DNA of 64,000 nt from NCBI RefSeq assembly GCF_902706095.1, contig NZ_CACSJP010000004.1, positions 186,001 through 250,000 on the forward strand, given 5' to 3'. This stretch comes from Rhizobium sp. 18065 (GTDB lineage: Bacteria; Pseudomonadota; Alphaproteobacteria; Rhizobiales; Rhizobiaceae). The translations under genes were made by a program, and so were the position numbers. Positions within the stretch are counted from its first letter, which is position 1. Every line of letters begins with the position of its first letter. The notes beneath the pieces are model-generated. The model did no database searches, had not been told where the DNA came from, and saw nothing but the letters and a program-made list of their open reading frames with translations. Positions 1 to 9,444 of this stretch are shown here, one piece after another.

Positions 1-201
1 GCGCTGGCGGCCGGGTTCGATCTGGTCAAGGGCTTTGCCGTTGGCCGGACGATCTTCGGCGATGCCGCGCGCAAGTGGTTGTCGGGCGCGATCAGCGACG
101 GCGAAGCAGTGGAGGATATGGTGCAGCGCTATCGCAGTCTCTGTGAGATCTGGGACAAGGCTCGCAACGGAGCAGGCGCGGCCAAGGGAGAGACGGCATG
201 A
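1..201 (+). CDS. iolC: IolC C-terminus (5-dehydro-2-deoxygluconokinase), partial
   Basis: Only the last 66 codons are present; the frame is open from base 1 and ends in a TGA that overlaps the ATG of iolD (ATGA). The peptide contains VKGFAVGRTIFGDAARKWL, which resembles the end of the DUF2090 module fused to the sugar kinase in rhizobial IolC proteins. IolC phosphorylates 5-dehydro-2-deoxy-D-gluconate in myo-inositol catabolism. The assignment rests on this short tail and on the following iolD, iolE and iolB genes; the kinase domain lies outside the window. Confidence 0.8.
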   Translation, partial: ALAAGFDLVKGFAVGRTIFGDAARKWLSGAISDGEAVEDMVQRYRSLCEIWDKARNGAGAAKGETA

Positions 202-2018
202 AGACGGTCAGACTGACGGCGGCACAGGCGCTGGTGCGCTATCTCGCCAACCAATATAACGAGCATGGCGAAACCTATATTGCCGGCATGTGGGCGATTT
301 TCGGTCATGGCAATGTTGCCGGTCTCGGCGAGGCGCTGCACGGCATTCGCGACGAGTTCCAGACCTATCGCGGTCAGAACGAGCAGTCGATGGCGCATGC
401 CGCGATTGCCTATACCAAGCAGATCGGCCGTCGCCGCGCGATGGCGGTGACCTCCTCGATCGGTCCGGGCGCGCTCAACATGGTGACGGCGGCGGCACTC
501 GCCCATGTCAATCGTCTGCCGGTCCTTTTCATTCCGGGCGACGTGTTCGCCAATCGCGGTCCGGATCCGGTGCTGCAGCAGATCGAGGATTTCGGCGACG
601 GTACGATGTCCGCCAATGACTGCTTCAAGCCGGTCAGCCGTTATTTTGACCGGATCATGCGTCCCGAACAGCTGCTGACGGCATTGCCACGGGCGCTACG
701 CACGATGACCGATCCGGCCGATTGCGGCCCGGTGACGCTGGCCTTCTGCCAGGACGTGCAGGCGGAAGCCTATGGCTATCCGGAGAGCTTCTTCGACAAG
801 AAGGTCTGGCACCAGCGCCGTCCCGAGCCTGACGCGCATGAATTTGCGGAAGCCGTTGCGGCGCTGAAGGCTGCCAAGAACCCGATCATCGTTGCCGGTG
901 GCGGTGTGCATTTTGGCGGTGCGACCGAGACGCTGAAGGCTTTCGTCGAAAAGCACCAGATCCCGATCGTCGAGACACAGGCCGGCAAGTCGGCGCTGGC
1001 CTGGGATCACGCTCTCAATTTCGGACCGGTCGGCGTGACCGGTGCCGAGAGCGCCAATGCGATTGCTGAAAAGGCCGATCTGGTCATCGGTGTCGGCACA
1101 CGGTTCCAGGATTTCACCACCGGCTCCTGGGCGCTGTTCAAGAACCCTGATCGCAAGATCCTGGCGCTCAACGTTCAGCCCTATGACAGTGCCAAGCATG
1201 AGGCGATCCCGCTGACCGCCGATGCCAAGGTCGGCCTTGAGAAGCTGAGCAAGGCCCTCGGCGACCATCGCTTTGGTGCGCCGGACAGCAGCCTGAAGGA
1301 TAGCTGGTTTGCCAAGGCCGATGCGGTCACTGCTGCACCGACCGACGGCAACCAGCTGCCGACCGACATGCAGGTAATCGGCGCGGTGCAGCGATCCTCG
1401 CGCGACAATACGGTGGTGATGTGTGCGGCCGGCACGATGCCGGGCGAACTGCATCAGTTGTGGAAGGCCAAGCTGCCGCTGTCCTATCACATGGAATACG
1501 GCTTCTCCTGCATGGGGTATGAAGTGGCCGGTGGTCTCGGCATCAAGATGGCCGAGCCCGATCGTGACGTCATCGTCATGGTCGGCGACGGTTCCTACAT
1601 GATGATGAATTCGGAACTCGCCACTTCGGTTGCCATGGGGTTGAAGATCACCCTGGTGATCACCGACAATCGTGGTTACGGCTGCATCAACCGGCTGCAG
1701 ATGGGCACCGGCGGCGCCGAGTTCAACAATCTCTATGCCCATACGAATGTGAACCCGATCGCCATCGATTTTGCTGCCCATGCAGCCTCAATGGGGGCGG
1801 TGTCGCACAAGGTTGCATCGATTGCCGAGCTGGAAAAGGCGCTCGATGCCGCGCGCGAAAGCATGGCCACGACGGTGATCGTTATCGACACCGACCCTTA
1901 TCCGACGCCCGATGCCGGTGGTTACTGGTGGGATGTCGCGGTGCCGGAAGTCTCGGTCCGTCCGGAAGTCAACACGGCGCGTGCCGCCTATGAAGCATCG
2001 CTCAAGGAAAGAACGTAA
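198..2018 (+). CDS. iolD: 3D-(3,5/4)-trihydroxycyclohexane-1,2-dione acylhydrolase (IolD)
   Basis: This 606-aa thiamine-diphosphate enzyme opens the ring of the diketo-inositol intermediate to give 5-deoxy-glucuronate. The N-terminal PYR domain has the ThDP-activating Glu region (NEQSMAHAA, about residues 61-69). A central domain follows at about 200-340. The C-terminal PP domain carries [12 protein letters not shown] followed by [10 protein letters not shown], the Mg/ThDP-binding motif. Length is normal for IolD. The start overlaps the iolC stop by 4 nt and iolE begins 2 nt after its stop, so the genes are translationally linked in one operon. Confidence 0.95.
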   Translation: MKTVRLTAAQALVRYLANQYNEHGETYIAGMWAIFGHGNVAGLGEALHGIRDEFQTYRGQNEQSMAHAAIAYTKQIGRRRAMAVTSSIGPGALNMVTAAALAHVNRLPVLFIPGDVFANRGPDPVLQQIEDFGDGTMSANDCFKPVSRYFDRIMRPEQLLTALPRALRTMTDPADCGPVTLAFCQDVQAEAYGYPESFFDKKVWHQRRPEPDAHEFAEAVAALKAAKNPIIVAGGGVHFGGATETLKAFVEKHQIPIVETQAGKSALAWDHALNFGPVGVTGAESANAIAEKADLVIGVGTRFQDFTTGSWALFKNPDRKILALNVQPYDSAKHEAIPLTADAKVGLEKLSKALGDHRFGAPDSSLKDSWFAKADAVTAAPTDGNQLPTDMQVIGAVQRSSRDNTVVMCAAGTMPGELHQLWKAKLPLSYHMEYGFSCMGYEVAGGLGIKMAEPDRDVIVMVGDGSYMMMNSELATSVAMGLKITLVITDNRGYGCINRLQMGTGGAEFNNLYAHTNVNPIAIDFAAHAASMGAVSHKVASIAELEKALDAARESMATTVIVIDTDPYPTPDAGGYWWDVAVPEVSVRPEVNTARAAYEASLKERT

Positions 2019-2020
2019 TC

Positions 2021-2914
2021 ATGATCCTGTTTGGTACCAATCCGATTGCCTGGACGAATGACGATGATCGCTCGCTCGGCGCCCATATCAGCCTCGACCA
2101 GTGCCTGGACGAGACCGCCAAGATCGGTTTCGACGGCATCGAGAAGGGCCACAAGTTCCCGCAGGACCCGGCCGGTCTCAAGGCGGTTCTTGAGCCGCGT
2201 GGCCTGCGCTACGTTTCCGGCTGGCATTCGCTCAACCTTTTGACCCATTCGATCGAGGATGAGAAGGCGGCAATGCAGCCGGCGCTCGACCTGTTGAAGG
2301 CCATGGGTTCGAAGGTGATCATCGTCTGCGAAACCTCGAACGCCATCCACGGCGCCGACGACACGGCCGTCAATGATCGCCCGATGCTTGCCGACGCCGA
2401 CTGGGCGGCCTTCGGCGCTGGTGTCGAGGCGCTTGCCGAGTATGCGGCAGCCCAGGGCATCACACTGGTCTATCATCACCACATGGGCACGATCGTCGAA
2501 AGCCCGGCTGAAATCGACAAGCTGATGGCCCATACCGGTCCGCATGCCAAGCTGCTGCTCGATACCGGCCATTGCCTGTTCGGCGGCGGCAATCCGGAAG
2601 AATTGGCGAAGAAATACATGGGCCGCGTGGGTCATATCCACGCGAAGAATGTTCGTCCGGTGATCGCAAAGCAGGTTCGCGACGAAAACCTCTCCTTCCT
2701 CGAAGGCGTGCGCCGCGGCGTGTTCACGGTTCCCGGTGACAGCGAAGGCGGGGTAAATTTCCCGCCGGTGCTCAAGCTGGCTGCCGAAAACGGCTATCAG
2801 GGCTGGATCGTCATCGAGGCCGAGCAGGACCCGGATGTGCGCAATCCGTTCGAATACCAGAGCCTCGGTCTGAAATCGCTGAAGGCGATGGCCAAGGATG
2901 CCGGCCTGAACTGA
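2021..2914 (+). CDS. iolE: myo-inosose-2 dehydratase (IolE)
   Basis: The 297-aa product belongs to the xylose-isomerase-like TIM-barrel superfamily (AP endonuclease 2 fold). IolE removes water from scyllo-inosose to give the substrate of IolD. Visible features are the barrel start [11 protein letters not shown], metal-binding positions in VYHHHMGT and [13 protein letters not shown], and a late [10 protein letters not shown] strand. The ATG lies just after the iolD stop with AAGGAAAGAA upstream as a ribosome-binding site. Size and order match rhizobial iol operons. Confidence 0.95.
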   Translation: MILFGTNPIAWTNDDDRSLGAHISLDQCLDETAKIGFDGIEKGHKFPQDPAGLKAVLEPRGLRYVSGWHSLNLLTHSIEDEKAAMQPALDLLKAMGSKVIIVCETSNAIHGADDTAVNDRPMLADADWAAFGAGVEALAEYAAAQGITLVYHHHMGTIVESPAEIDKLMAHTGPHAKLLLDTGHCLFGGGNPEELAKKYMGRVGHIHAKNVRPVIAKQVRDENLSFLEGVRRGVFTVPGDSEGGVNFPPVLKLAAENGYQGWIVIEAEQDPDVRNPFEYQSLGLKSLKAMAKDAGLN

Positions 2915-2928
2915 CTGACGCTATGGAT

Positions 2929-2954
2929 GAAGGCAGTGCCGATGGACTGCCTTC
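2929..2954 (+). terminator. hairpin after iolE (attenuator or weak terminator)
   Basis: A perfect 9-bp stem (GAAGGCAGT / ACTGCCTTC) with an 8-nt loop starts 14 nt after the iolE stop. It is followed by TCCTTTG, a poor U-tract. It may partly terminate or stabilise the iolCDE transcript ahead of the small membrane-protein gene and iolB. Confidence 0.45.
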
Positions 2955-3020
2955 TCCTTTGACACACTGCAGGTTTGCGGACTACTGCAGATCAGTTTTC
3001 CGCGACCTCCAGGAGCCGCC

Positions 3021-3308
3021 GTGCAGATTCTCGACCCGAAGCATCCGTTTTTCAAGCCTCTCTGGCGGCGCATCCTGACCGTACTTCTGCCGGCAGCATG
3101 GGGCGGTGTCGAGCTTTACAACAATGCCATGGGCTGGGCCGTCGTGTTCTTCGGCGCTTCTGCTTTCGCGGCATACGAATTGCTGTTCATGTACGGCCAC
3201 ACAATTGCGAAAGCCAAGGCGGCTGAGGAGGCCGCCAGGGCTCGACAGGAAGACGAGGGAGATGACGATGACGGATCTGCTCCGCAAGCCGGTGGCCAAG
3301 ACCGGTAA
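3021..3308 (+). CDS. small two-helix membrane protein between iolE and iolB
   Basis: This 95-aa protein has a GTG start preceded by AGGAGCC. It has two predicted transmembrane stretches (about residues 17-35 and 38-58), then a charged, coiled tail rich in Ala, Glu and Asp. Its last 47 nt overlap the start of iolB in another frame, so the two are probably translationally coupled. I do not recognise the family. The position inside the iol operon suggests co-expression with inositol catabolism, but nothing in the sequence indicates an enzymatic role. Confidence 0.7.
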   Translation: MQILDPKHPFFKPLWRRILTVLLPAAWGGVELYNNAMGWAVVFFGASAFAAYELLFMYGHTIAKAKAAEEAARARQEDEGDDDDGSAPQAGGQDR

Positions 3309-4083
3309 AGTTCACGATATCACGCCGGCGAGCGCCAATTGGGGCTATGTCGGCTTCGGGCTCTATCACCTGAAACCCGGTGAAAGCGCATCGGAACAGA
3401 CCGGCGAGACAGAAGTCATTCTCGTTCTCGTCGAGGGCAAGGCGACGGTGTCCGGCGGGGGCAAGGATTTCGGCGAACTCGGCGACCGCATGAATGTCTT
3501 CGAAAAGAAGCCGCCGCATTGCGTCTATGTGCCGGCCGGCTCCGACTGGTCGGCGAGTGCGACCACCGACTGCGTGCTCGCCATCTGCACGGCGCCGGCT
3601 ATGCCCGGTCGAGAAGCCCAGCAGATTGGGCCGGACGGCATTGCCTATGTCCAGCGCGGCAAAGATGCCAATACCCGCTATATCTATCCGATCGCCATGG
3701 AGGACCGTAACGTTGCCGACAGCCTGCTGGTGACGGAAGTGTTCACTCCGTCCGGTAATTGGTCGTCCTATCCGCCGCACCGGCATGACGAGGACAATTA
3801 TCCCGAGATGACGTATCTTGAGGAGACCTATTATCACCGGCTGAACCCGGCCCAGGGCTTCGGCTTCCAGCGCGTGTTCACCGAGGACGGTTCGCTGGAC
3901 GAGACCATGGCGGTGTCCGATGGCGACGTGGTGCTGGTGCCGAAGGGCCATCATCCCTGCGGCGCGCCCTATGGCTACGAGATGTATTATCTCAACGTCA
4001 TGGCAGGCCCTTTGCGCAAGTGGCGCTTCGAGAACCATCCGGATCATGACTGGATCTATCAGCGCGACAATCCGCCAGCCTGA
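3262..4083 (+). CDS. iolB: 5-deoxy-glucuronate isomerase (IolB)
   Basis: The 273-aa bicupin converts 5-deoxy-D-glucuronate to 5-dehydro-2-deoxy-gluconate, the substrate of IolC. Cupin metal-ligand motifs are visible in PPHRHDEDN followed by EETYYHR, and in PKGHHPCGAPYGYEMYYLN. The start chosen is the ATG at 3262, seven codons after a longer upstream reading frame stops making sense; GACGAGGGAG lies just upstream as a Shine-Dalgarno sequence. This gives MTMTDLLRKPV, a typical IolB N-terminus. It ends the visible iol gene set. Confidence 0.93.
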   Translation: MTMTDLLRKPVAKTGKVHDITPASANWGYVGFGLYHLKPGESASEQTGETEVILVLVEGKATVSGGGKDFGELGDRMNVFEKKPPHCVYVPAGSDWSASATTDCVLAICTAPAMPGREAQQIGPDGIAYVQRGKDANTRYIYPIAMEDRNVADSLLVTEVFTPSGNWSSYPPHRHDEDNYPEMTYLEETYYHRLNPAQGFGFQRVFTEDGSLDETMAVSDGDVVLVPKGHHPCGAPYGYEMYYLNVMAGPLRKWRFENHPDHDWIYQRDNPPA

Positions 4084-4183
4084 TACGGGCCGAACACCGC
4101 GACGATTTTGACAGGAGCAGTCCAAACCGCTCGCGATCATTCTCCGTATTGGATGCAAGATGCGCCAATCATGGAGATTTAAT

Positions 4184-4699
4184 ATGTCCAAAGTCGGTTT
4201 TGCCCTTTTCGGGCTGGCCCTGAGCCTGATGCCGTCCGCAGGCAATGCTGCGGACGCCTTCACCTTCGAAGACTATTTCACAGGACGAACAGAGGCGGTG
4301 GGATCGTTCAGGGCGATCAATGGCGTCAAGCGCAGCTTCACCGTCGATCTGACCGGCAAGTGGGATGGCAAAACCTTGACGCTGCGCGAGGATTTCGTCT
4401 TTGATGACGGCACGAAGGATCGCAAGACCTGGCGTTTCGTCAAGACCAGCCCGACGACCTATTCCGGCACCCGCGAGGATGTAATCGGCGAGACAAAGGT
4501 GACGCTGAACGGACCGGTGGCGAAGTTCAATTATCTGGTCTATCTGGATTCAGCCAAACAGGCGAACAAGGTGCATTTCTACGATAAGATGGTCTTGCGC
4601 GCTGATGGCACTGTGCTGAATACCGCGCTGGTCACCAAGTTCGGTTTTCCGGTGGCCAAGACCACGGTCGAGTTTCGCAAGCCGGGCCAGAAGAAATAG
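4184..4699 (+). CDS. DUF3833-family exported protein
   Basis: The 171-aa protein starts with a signal peptide (MSKVGFALFGLALSLMPSAGNAADA, cleavage near residue 23). The mature part begins FTFEDYFTGRTEAVGSF and continues as a beta-rich domain with DLTGKWDG and LREDFVFDDG, as in DUF3833 proteins. The ATG is placed 7 nt after GGAG; a longer start at 4160 lacks a ribosome site and would spoil the signal peptide. Function is unknown, and periplasmic location is inferred. It stands alone between the iol genes and a convergent flavoprotein gene. Confidence 0.75.
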   Translation: MSKVGFALFGLALSLMPSAGNAADAFTFEDYFTGRTEAVGSFRAINGVKRSFTVDLTGKWDGKTLTLREDFVFDDGTKDRKTWRFVKTSPTTYSGTREDVIGETKVTLNGPVAKFNYLVYLDSAKQANKVHFYDKMVLRADGTVLNTALVTKFGFPVAKTTVEFRKPGQKK

Positions 4700-4730
4700 A
4701 CAATGTAGAACTGAGCGTTGCGGATGCCAC

Positions 4731-5942
4731 TCAGTTGGCGGCAAGCCATGCGTCGATGCCGTTTGCCGCCGCCTTGCCGGTGGCGAAACACGCGGTCAGC
4801 AGATAGCCGCCGGTTGGCGCTTCCCAATCGAGCATTTCGCCGGCAGCAAAGGCGCCGGGCAGGGCATTCAGCATGAAATGGGGATCGACTGCGTCAAAGG
4901 TTACACCACCGGCAGACGAAATTGCCTCTGCGATCGGACGTGGTCGGATGATCCGTAGCGGCAGGGCCTTGATCAGGCTTGCCAAGGCATCTGCCGGCAA
5001 CCGGTTTGCGTCCGGCGCGACTTCGCGCAGCAGTGCCGCCTTGACGCCGTCGAGACCGGTCGCTTTTTTCAATCGCGTCGCAAAACTTGCCTTTGCATCC
5101 TGCCTCTCCAGATCGCGGGCAATGCGGGCATGATCGCGACCGGGTGCGAGATCGAGCGACAGAACGGCTTTTCCGGTTTCGATCAGCGCATCCCGTAGAG
5201 CGGCCGAATGCGCATAAATCAGGCTACCCTCAATGCCGCCGCGGCTGATGACGAATTCGCCCTGCGTGGTTCCGGCTGCGGACGTTGCCTTGACGGATTT
5301 GACCGGCTCGCCGGAAAAACGGGCATCGAATATCTCGCTGAAATCACAATCGAATCCGCAGTTGGCCGGCAGGAGATCGCGGATGGCGACGCCTTGTTGG
5401 CGCAGGAGCGGAACCCAGGCGGCATCCGATCCCAGCCTTGGCCAGCTAGCGCCTCCGAGGGCAAATAGCGTCGCGTCGGGTTCGATCTGGGCAGGACCAT
5501 CTGGCGTTTCGAATGTCAGGGCCTTGCCGGCAAAGCCCGTCCATCGATGGCGGGTCAGAATGTCGACACCTTGCGCTTCCAGCCGTTTCAGCCAGGCGCG
5601 CAGCAGCGGAGAGGCCTTCATGGCTGTCGGGAACACGCGCCCCGAAGTGCCGACGAAGGTTTCCGTGCCGAGTTCCGCTGCCCAGGTGCGGAGATCATCC
5701 GGTGTCATCAGATCCAGCGCGCTTCGCAGCCAATCGTTGGCCGCGCCAAAGCGGGTGACGAAGCGGGCATAGTCTTCGGCATGGGTGATGTTGAGCCCGG
5801 ATTTTCCGGCCAGCAGAAACTTGCGCGCAACCGTCGGCATGGCCTCGTAGACGGTCACGGCATGGCCTTTCTGGCTCAGCGTTTCCGCCGCCATCAGGCC
5901 CGCCGTTCCGCCGCCGACAATTGCAATCTGCCGCTTGCTCAT
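4731..5942 (-). CDS. BaiN/HI0933-like FAD-dependent oxidoreductase
   Basis: The 403-aa flavoprotein opens with the dinucleotide-binding motif AIVGGGTAGLMAAE and an acidic strand end (VYEAM). It then carries LLAGKSGLNITHAED, typical of the HI0933-like family. Near the end, AAGEMLDWEAPTGGYLL is the second FAD-contact motif. Family members are predicted oxidoreductases of mostly unknown substrate; a TIGR03862-type flavoprotein is my best match. It is the last gene of a leftward set after the LysR regulator and aminotransferase, 8 nt downstream of the latter. Confidence 0.85.
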   Translation of the reverse strand: MSKRQIAIVGGGTAGLMAAETLSQKGHAVTVYEAMPTVARKFLLAGKSGLNITHAEDYARFVTRFGAANDWLRSALDLMTPDDLRTWAAELGTETFVGTSGRVFPTAMKASPLLRAWLKRLEAQGVDILTRHRWTGFAGKALTFETPDGPAQIEPDATLFALGGASWPRLGSDAAWVPLLRQQGVAIRDLLPANCGFDCDFSEIFDARFSGEPVKSVKATSAAGTTQGEFVISRGGIEGSLIYAHSAALRDALIETGKAVLSLDLAPGRDHARIARDLERQDAKASFATRLKKATGLDGVKAALLREVAPDANRLPADALASLIKALPLRIIRPRPIAEAISSAGGVTFDAVDPHFMLNALPGAFAAGEMLDWEAPTGGYLLTACFATGKAAANGIDAWLAAN

Positions 5943-5950
5943 CCCGGATC

Positions 5951-7126
5951 TCAGTCGAGGGTAAAATTGACGAGACGCGCCGTCAGGCCGCGGATCGTAT
6001 CGCTATCGGCATTGGCGAAGGCGAAACGCAGATAGTCCTGCTGACCCTCGCCGAAATAGGCGCCGGGAATGCAGAGAATGCCGGCGCGTTTTGCCAGTTG
6101 TTCCGCGACCCGTGCCGAAGGCTGCCCTTCGAAAGGATGGCGGATGAAGGCGAAATAGGCGCCGATCGAGTCCATTTTCCATGCCGGCAATTCGGCCATC
6201 ACGCCCTTCAGCGTTTCGGCGCGGGCAAGGATTTCGGCGCGATTGAGCTCGCGCCAATCCCGTAGGGCAGGGATGGCGCGGGCAACGGCTGCCTGTGGTG
6301 CGCGTGGGGCGCAGATCTGCAAATTGTCCATGACCTTGGCGATTTCGGCAACGGCGCGCGGGCCGGCGGTGATCGCGCCAAGCCGATGACCGGGAATGCA
6401 GAAGGACTTGGAGAAGGAATAGAGCAGGATCAGGTTGTCTTCCCAGCCGGGGACGGACAGGAGGTCGTGCGGGTGTTCGTGGCCGGGCAGGAAGTCGCGA
6501 TAGGTCTCGTCGAGAATGAGGAAGGCGCCGGCGCTGCGGCAAGCCTCAAAGATGTCGCGCAGCAGGCCTGCCGGATAGATCGCGCCGGTGGGGTTGTTGG
6601 GCGAGACGAGTGCGATCGCCTTCACACCTTTTGCCAGAACGGCGTGCACGCCATCGAGGGTCGGAACGAAGCCGGTTGCGGGATCCAGTGGCAGGAGTTC
6701 GCGACGGATGCCCAGCATTCCGAGCGTCGTTTCCTGATTGAAATAGAAGGGTTCAGTGAGGCCGACGCTGTCGCCATTGCCGGCGAGCGCCATGGCGGCG
6801 GCTATGAAGGCCTGATTGCAGCCGGCGGTGATGTGGATGTTGTCGAGGGTGACATTGGCGCCATAGATCGCCTGCTGCTCGGTGGCATAGGCGGTGCGCA
6901 ATTCAGTCTCGCCCTCGATCGGGCCGTAGCCTGCATAGGCGCGGGATCCGGCGGATTCGGCAAGCCATGCCAGCATGTCGGGATGTGGCGGATAGCCGGG
7001 CACTGCCTGCGAGAGATCGATCAGCGGTCCGCATTTGCCATCATAGGCGCGGCCCCAGGCGAAGACCGAAGGGACGGGTGGGGGCGAAAGCTTGGAAACG
7101 AGTGGATTGAAGGAGGCTGCGGGCAT
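5951..7126 (-). CDS. PLP-dependent class I/II aminotransferase
   Basis: The 391-aa protein has the fold-type I aminotransferase pattern: AGCNQAFIAAAMALAG, VSPNNPTGAIYP, LDETYRDF, and the PLP lysine in LYSFSKSFCIPGHRLGA. The start is the ATG of MPAASFNPL at 7126, with AAGGATCGACACA upstream; earlier in-frame starts run into the LysR gene. The substrate is unknown. Linkage to a ureohydrolase and amino-acid/polyamine importers suggests transamination of an arginine- or polyamine-derived amino acid (inference). Confidence 0.88.
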   Translation of the reverse strand: MPAASFNPLVSKLSPPPVPSVFAWGRAYDGKCGPLIDLSQAVPGYPPHPDMLAWLAESAGSRAYAGYGPIEGETELRTAYATEQQAIYGANVTLDNIHITAGCNQAFIAAAMALAGNGDSVGLTEPFYFNQETTLGMLGIRRELLPLDPATGFVPTLDGVHAVLAKGVKAIALVSPNNPTGAIYPAGLLRDIFEACRSAGAFLILDETYRDFLPGHEHPHDLLSVPGWEDNLILLYSFSKSFCIPGHRLGAITAGPRAVAEIAKVMDNLQICAPRAPQAAVARAIPALRDWRELNRAEILARAETLKGVMAELPAWKMDSIGAYFAFIRHPFEGQPSARVAEQLAKRAGILCIPGAYFGEGQQDYLRFAFANADSDTIRGLTARLVNFTLD

Positions 7127-7145
7127 TGTGTCGATCCTTATGCGG

Positions 7146-8141
7146 TCATTCCCCGTCTTCAACAGACTGGGGGCTGGTTGCGCGGCGGCGTGGTGTCGGG
7201 ACGATGGTGCGGGTGGTCGGGCGGGCGATCGGTCGTGGCTGTACGGCCCGTTCCGTTTCGATGGTGTCGAAAAGCCAGTCGATGAAGACCTTGGCGATCG
7301 GTGCGCCGCGGACTTCGTTGCGGGCAGCGACATAAAATGCGTCGGCTGCAGGCACAGCCAGATCGAAGGGAATGATCAACTCACCGGCGGCGATCAGGCT
7401 TGAGGCGGTGATGCTGTCGCCGAGGGCAACGCCCTGGCCATGGCGTGCAGCCTCGGTCGACAGCCTTGCATCGCCCATGAAATGTTCGCGTGGATGCGGC
7501 ATGTCCAACTGGTCGGCGGCGGCGAGCCAACTGCGCCATTCGCGGCCGTCATCGCCATGCAGCAGAACATGATCCTGCAGGTCGCGTACCGAGCGCAGAG
7601 GCCTTGTGTTCAACAGTGTCGGGCTGACGACCGGGAAGAGGTCGAACGTGCTCCACAGCCTGGTCCAGCAATCGCGCCAGCCGCCGGCGCCGTAGAGGAT
7701 GGCGATATCGATTTCCGGCGAATAGATCAGGTCAGCATCGTTGCTGGAGGTCAGCGTCAGGCTTATTTCCGGATAACGCTCGGTGAAGGAGCCCATGCGC
7801 GGCACCAGCCAGAGGGCCATCAGAGCCGGCACGCAACTGATGCGCAGATTGCCGCTGGTCGATGGGCGGTCGAGCAAAGCAGTCGCGGCCGCAATGCCGT
7901 CGAATGCCTGACTGACGGCGGGCAGAAGCAGTGCGCCCTGCGGGGTCAGCTTCAGGCGCTTGCCGCCACGTTCGAAGAGTGTCGTTTTCAGCGTCTCTTC
8001 CAGACTCTTGATCTGATGCGAGATGGCGCCATGTGTTACATTGAGCTCGCGCGCTGCGGCCGAAATCGAACCGCGGCGTGCTGCCGCCTCGAAGGCGCGC
8101 AAGGGATTCAGCGGTGGCAGGCGGTTGGCCATGGTGCCCAT
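7146..8141 (-). CDS. LysR-family regulator (GcvA-like)
   Basis: The 331-aa protein has an N-terminal winged helix-turn-helix (RAFEAAARRGSISAAARELN...HGAISHQIKSLE) and a substrate-binding domain from about residue 95. It follows the GcvA/AmpR subgroup pattern (LPPLNPLRAFEAAAR). A second Met (at 8132) could be the true start. The C-terminal tail from about residue 300 is basic and proline-rich, and longer than usual. It is divergent from the agmatinase-like gene and upstream of the aminotransferase, so it probably controls both directions. Confidence 0.88.
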   Translation of the reverse strand: MGTMANRLPPLNPLRAFEAAARRGSISAAARELNVTHGAISHQIKSLEETLKTTLFERGGKRLKLTPQGALLLPAVSQAFDGIAAATALLDRPSTSGNLRISCVPALMALWLVPRMGSFTERYPEISLTLTSSNDADLIYSPEIDIAILYGAGGWRDCWTRLWSTFDLFPVVSPTLLNTRPLRSVRDLQDHVLLHGDDGREWRSWLAAADQLDMPHPREHFMGDARLSTEAARHGQGVALGDSITASSLIAAGELIIPFDLAVPAADAFYVAARNEVRGAPIAKVFIDWLFDTIETERAVQPRPIARPTTRTIVPTPRRRATSPQSVEDGE

Positions 8142-8160
8142 TCATTGTGAATTTTTCTCA

Positions 8161-8174
8161 TATAGAATGCTATA
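8161..8174. promoter_or_regulatory. candidate LysR operator in the divergent intergenic region
   Basis: The 159-nt gap between the LysR gene and the ureohydrolase gene contains TATAG-AATG-CTATA, a perfect 5-bp inverted repeat fitting the loose T-N11-A LysR box. It is flanked by imperfect direct repeats CATTGTGAATTT (from 8143) and CATCGTGAATTG (from 8176). The site lies where an autoregulatory LysR operator is expected. This is pattern evidence only. Confidence 0.4.
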
Positions 8175-8300
8175 ACATCGTGAATTGATTTTCCAAGAGG
8201 CTTGCGGATTAATGCTCACAATAAAGGCAGCGAAAACAGCTGCCGTAAAAACAGCCTAGGTGGCGGCGTCTGTTGCCACTCCAAAGCAGGGAACGGTTTC

Positions 8301-9356
8301 ATGGCATTCGACGCGGAAAAACTTGCTGCACTTCGGGCAAAATACGGTGAGAGCCGCAATGGCGAGATATTCGACGCCGACTTCAGCAAGGTCGGCGACA
8401 AGATCTTTTCCAAAGGCACGCGGGCGGCACCTTTCTCGGGCCTGCCGACCTTTCTGTCTGCGCCTTACCGCGAGATGGCTGCACAGGATCCCGATTTCGG
8501 CGACCTGCAGGTGGCGATCACCGGCGTTCCGATGGACCTCGGCGTCACCAATCGACCGGGATCACGTTTCGGGCCGCGTGCCTTGCGGGCGATCGACCGG
8601 ATCGGTCCCTACAATCACGTTCTCGGCTGCGCGCCGGTGCATGAGCTCAGGGTTGCCGATATCGGCGACGTGCCGCTGCGCAGCCGCTACCGGCTGGAAA
8701 CCGCGCACGAGGACATCGAGCGCCGCTTCAACCAGATCGTCGATGCCGGCGTCACGCCGCTTGCCGTCGGTGGCGATCACTCGATCACCTATTCCATCCT
8801 GAAGGCGGTCGGCAAAAAGGCGCCTGTCGGCCTCATCCATATCGATGCCCATTGCGATACCAGCGCGCCGTTCGAGGATACCAAGTTCCATCACGGCGGA
8901 CCGTTCCGCCAGGCGGTGCTCGACGGCGTTCTCGATCCGACGCGCACCATCCAGATCGGTATCCGCGGTTCGGCCGAATATCTCTGGGAGTTCACCTACG
9001 AATCCGGCATGACCGTGATCCATGCCGAAGAGGTGACCGGGCTCGGCATGCCGGCGATCATCGAAAAGGCGAAGGCGATCGTCGGCGATGGTCCGACCTA
9101 TGTTTCCTTTGATATCGACAGCCTGGATCCGAGCTTTGCACCGGGCACGGGCACGCCGGAAGTCGGCGGTCTGACGACCCGCGAGGTGCTGGAACTGCTG
9201 CGCGGCCTGAAGGGCATCAACGTCGTCGGGGGCGATGTCGTCGAAGTCGCGCCGCAATATGACGCGACCGCCAATACCGCGCATGCCGGCGCGCAGGTGC
9301 TGTTTGAAATCCTCAGCCTGATGGTCTTCAGCCCGCATTTGACCGGCAGACGCTGA
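8301..9356 (+). CDS. agmatinase/ureohydrolase-family enzyme
   Basis: The 351-aa protein belongs to the arginase/agmatinase family, which hydrolyses guanidino groups to urea plus an amine. The metal ligands are all visible: GGDH (His160), HIDAHCD (Asp182, His184, Asp186) and SFDIDSLDP (Asp271, Asp273). The start is ATG 8301 with CAGGGA upstream; an in-frame extension to 8202 is unlikely. About 40 N-terminal residues precede the usual core. The substrate could be agmatine, guanidinobutyrate, guanidinopropionate or another guanidino compound; the residues seen do not decide this. The following ABC genes support uptake of a nitrogen compound. Confidence 0.88.
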   Translation: MAFDAEKLAALRAKYGESRNGEIFDADFSKVGDKIFSKGTRAAPFSGLPTFLSAPYREMAAQDPDFGDLQVAITGVPMDLGVTNRPGSRFGPRALRAIDRIGPYNHVLGCAPVHELRVADIGDVPLRSRYRLETAHEDIERRFNQIVDAGVTPLAVGGDHSITYSILKAVGKKAPVGLIHIDAHCDTSAPFEDTKFHHGGPFRQAVLDGVLDPTRTIQIGIRGSAEYLWEFTYESGMTVIHAEEVTGLGMPAIIEKAKAIVGDGPTYVSFDIDSLDPSFAPGTGTPEVGGLTTREVLELLRGLKGINVVGGDVVEVAPQYDATANTAHAGAQVLFEILSLMVFSPHLTGRR

Positions 9357-9444
9357 CATTGCATTCCCGCTGATCGAAAAGGTTGGCGGCTGGCGGCCGG
9401 ATTGCCCGCATCACCCAAAGCAATGTCCGATAAAGGGGAATAAA

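Noticed and set aside
8175..8300. A guanidine (ykkC-type) riboswitch ahead of the ureohydrolase gene
   Set aside because: I could not find the conserved ykkC hairpins or terminator in the short leader.
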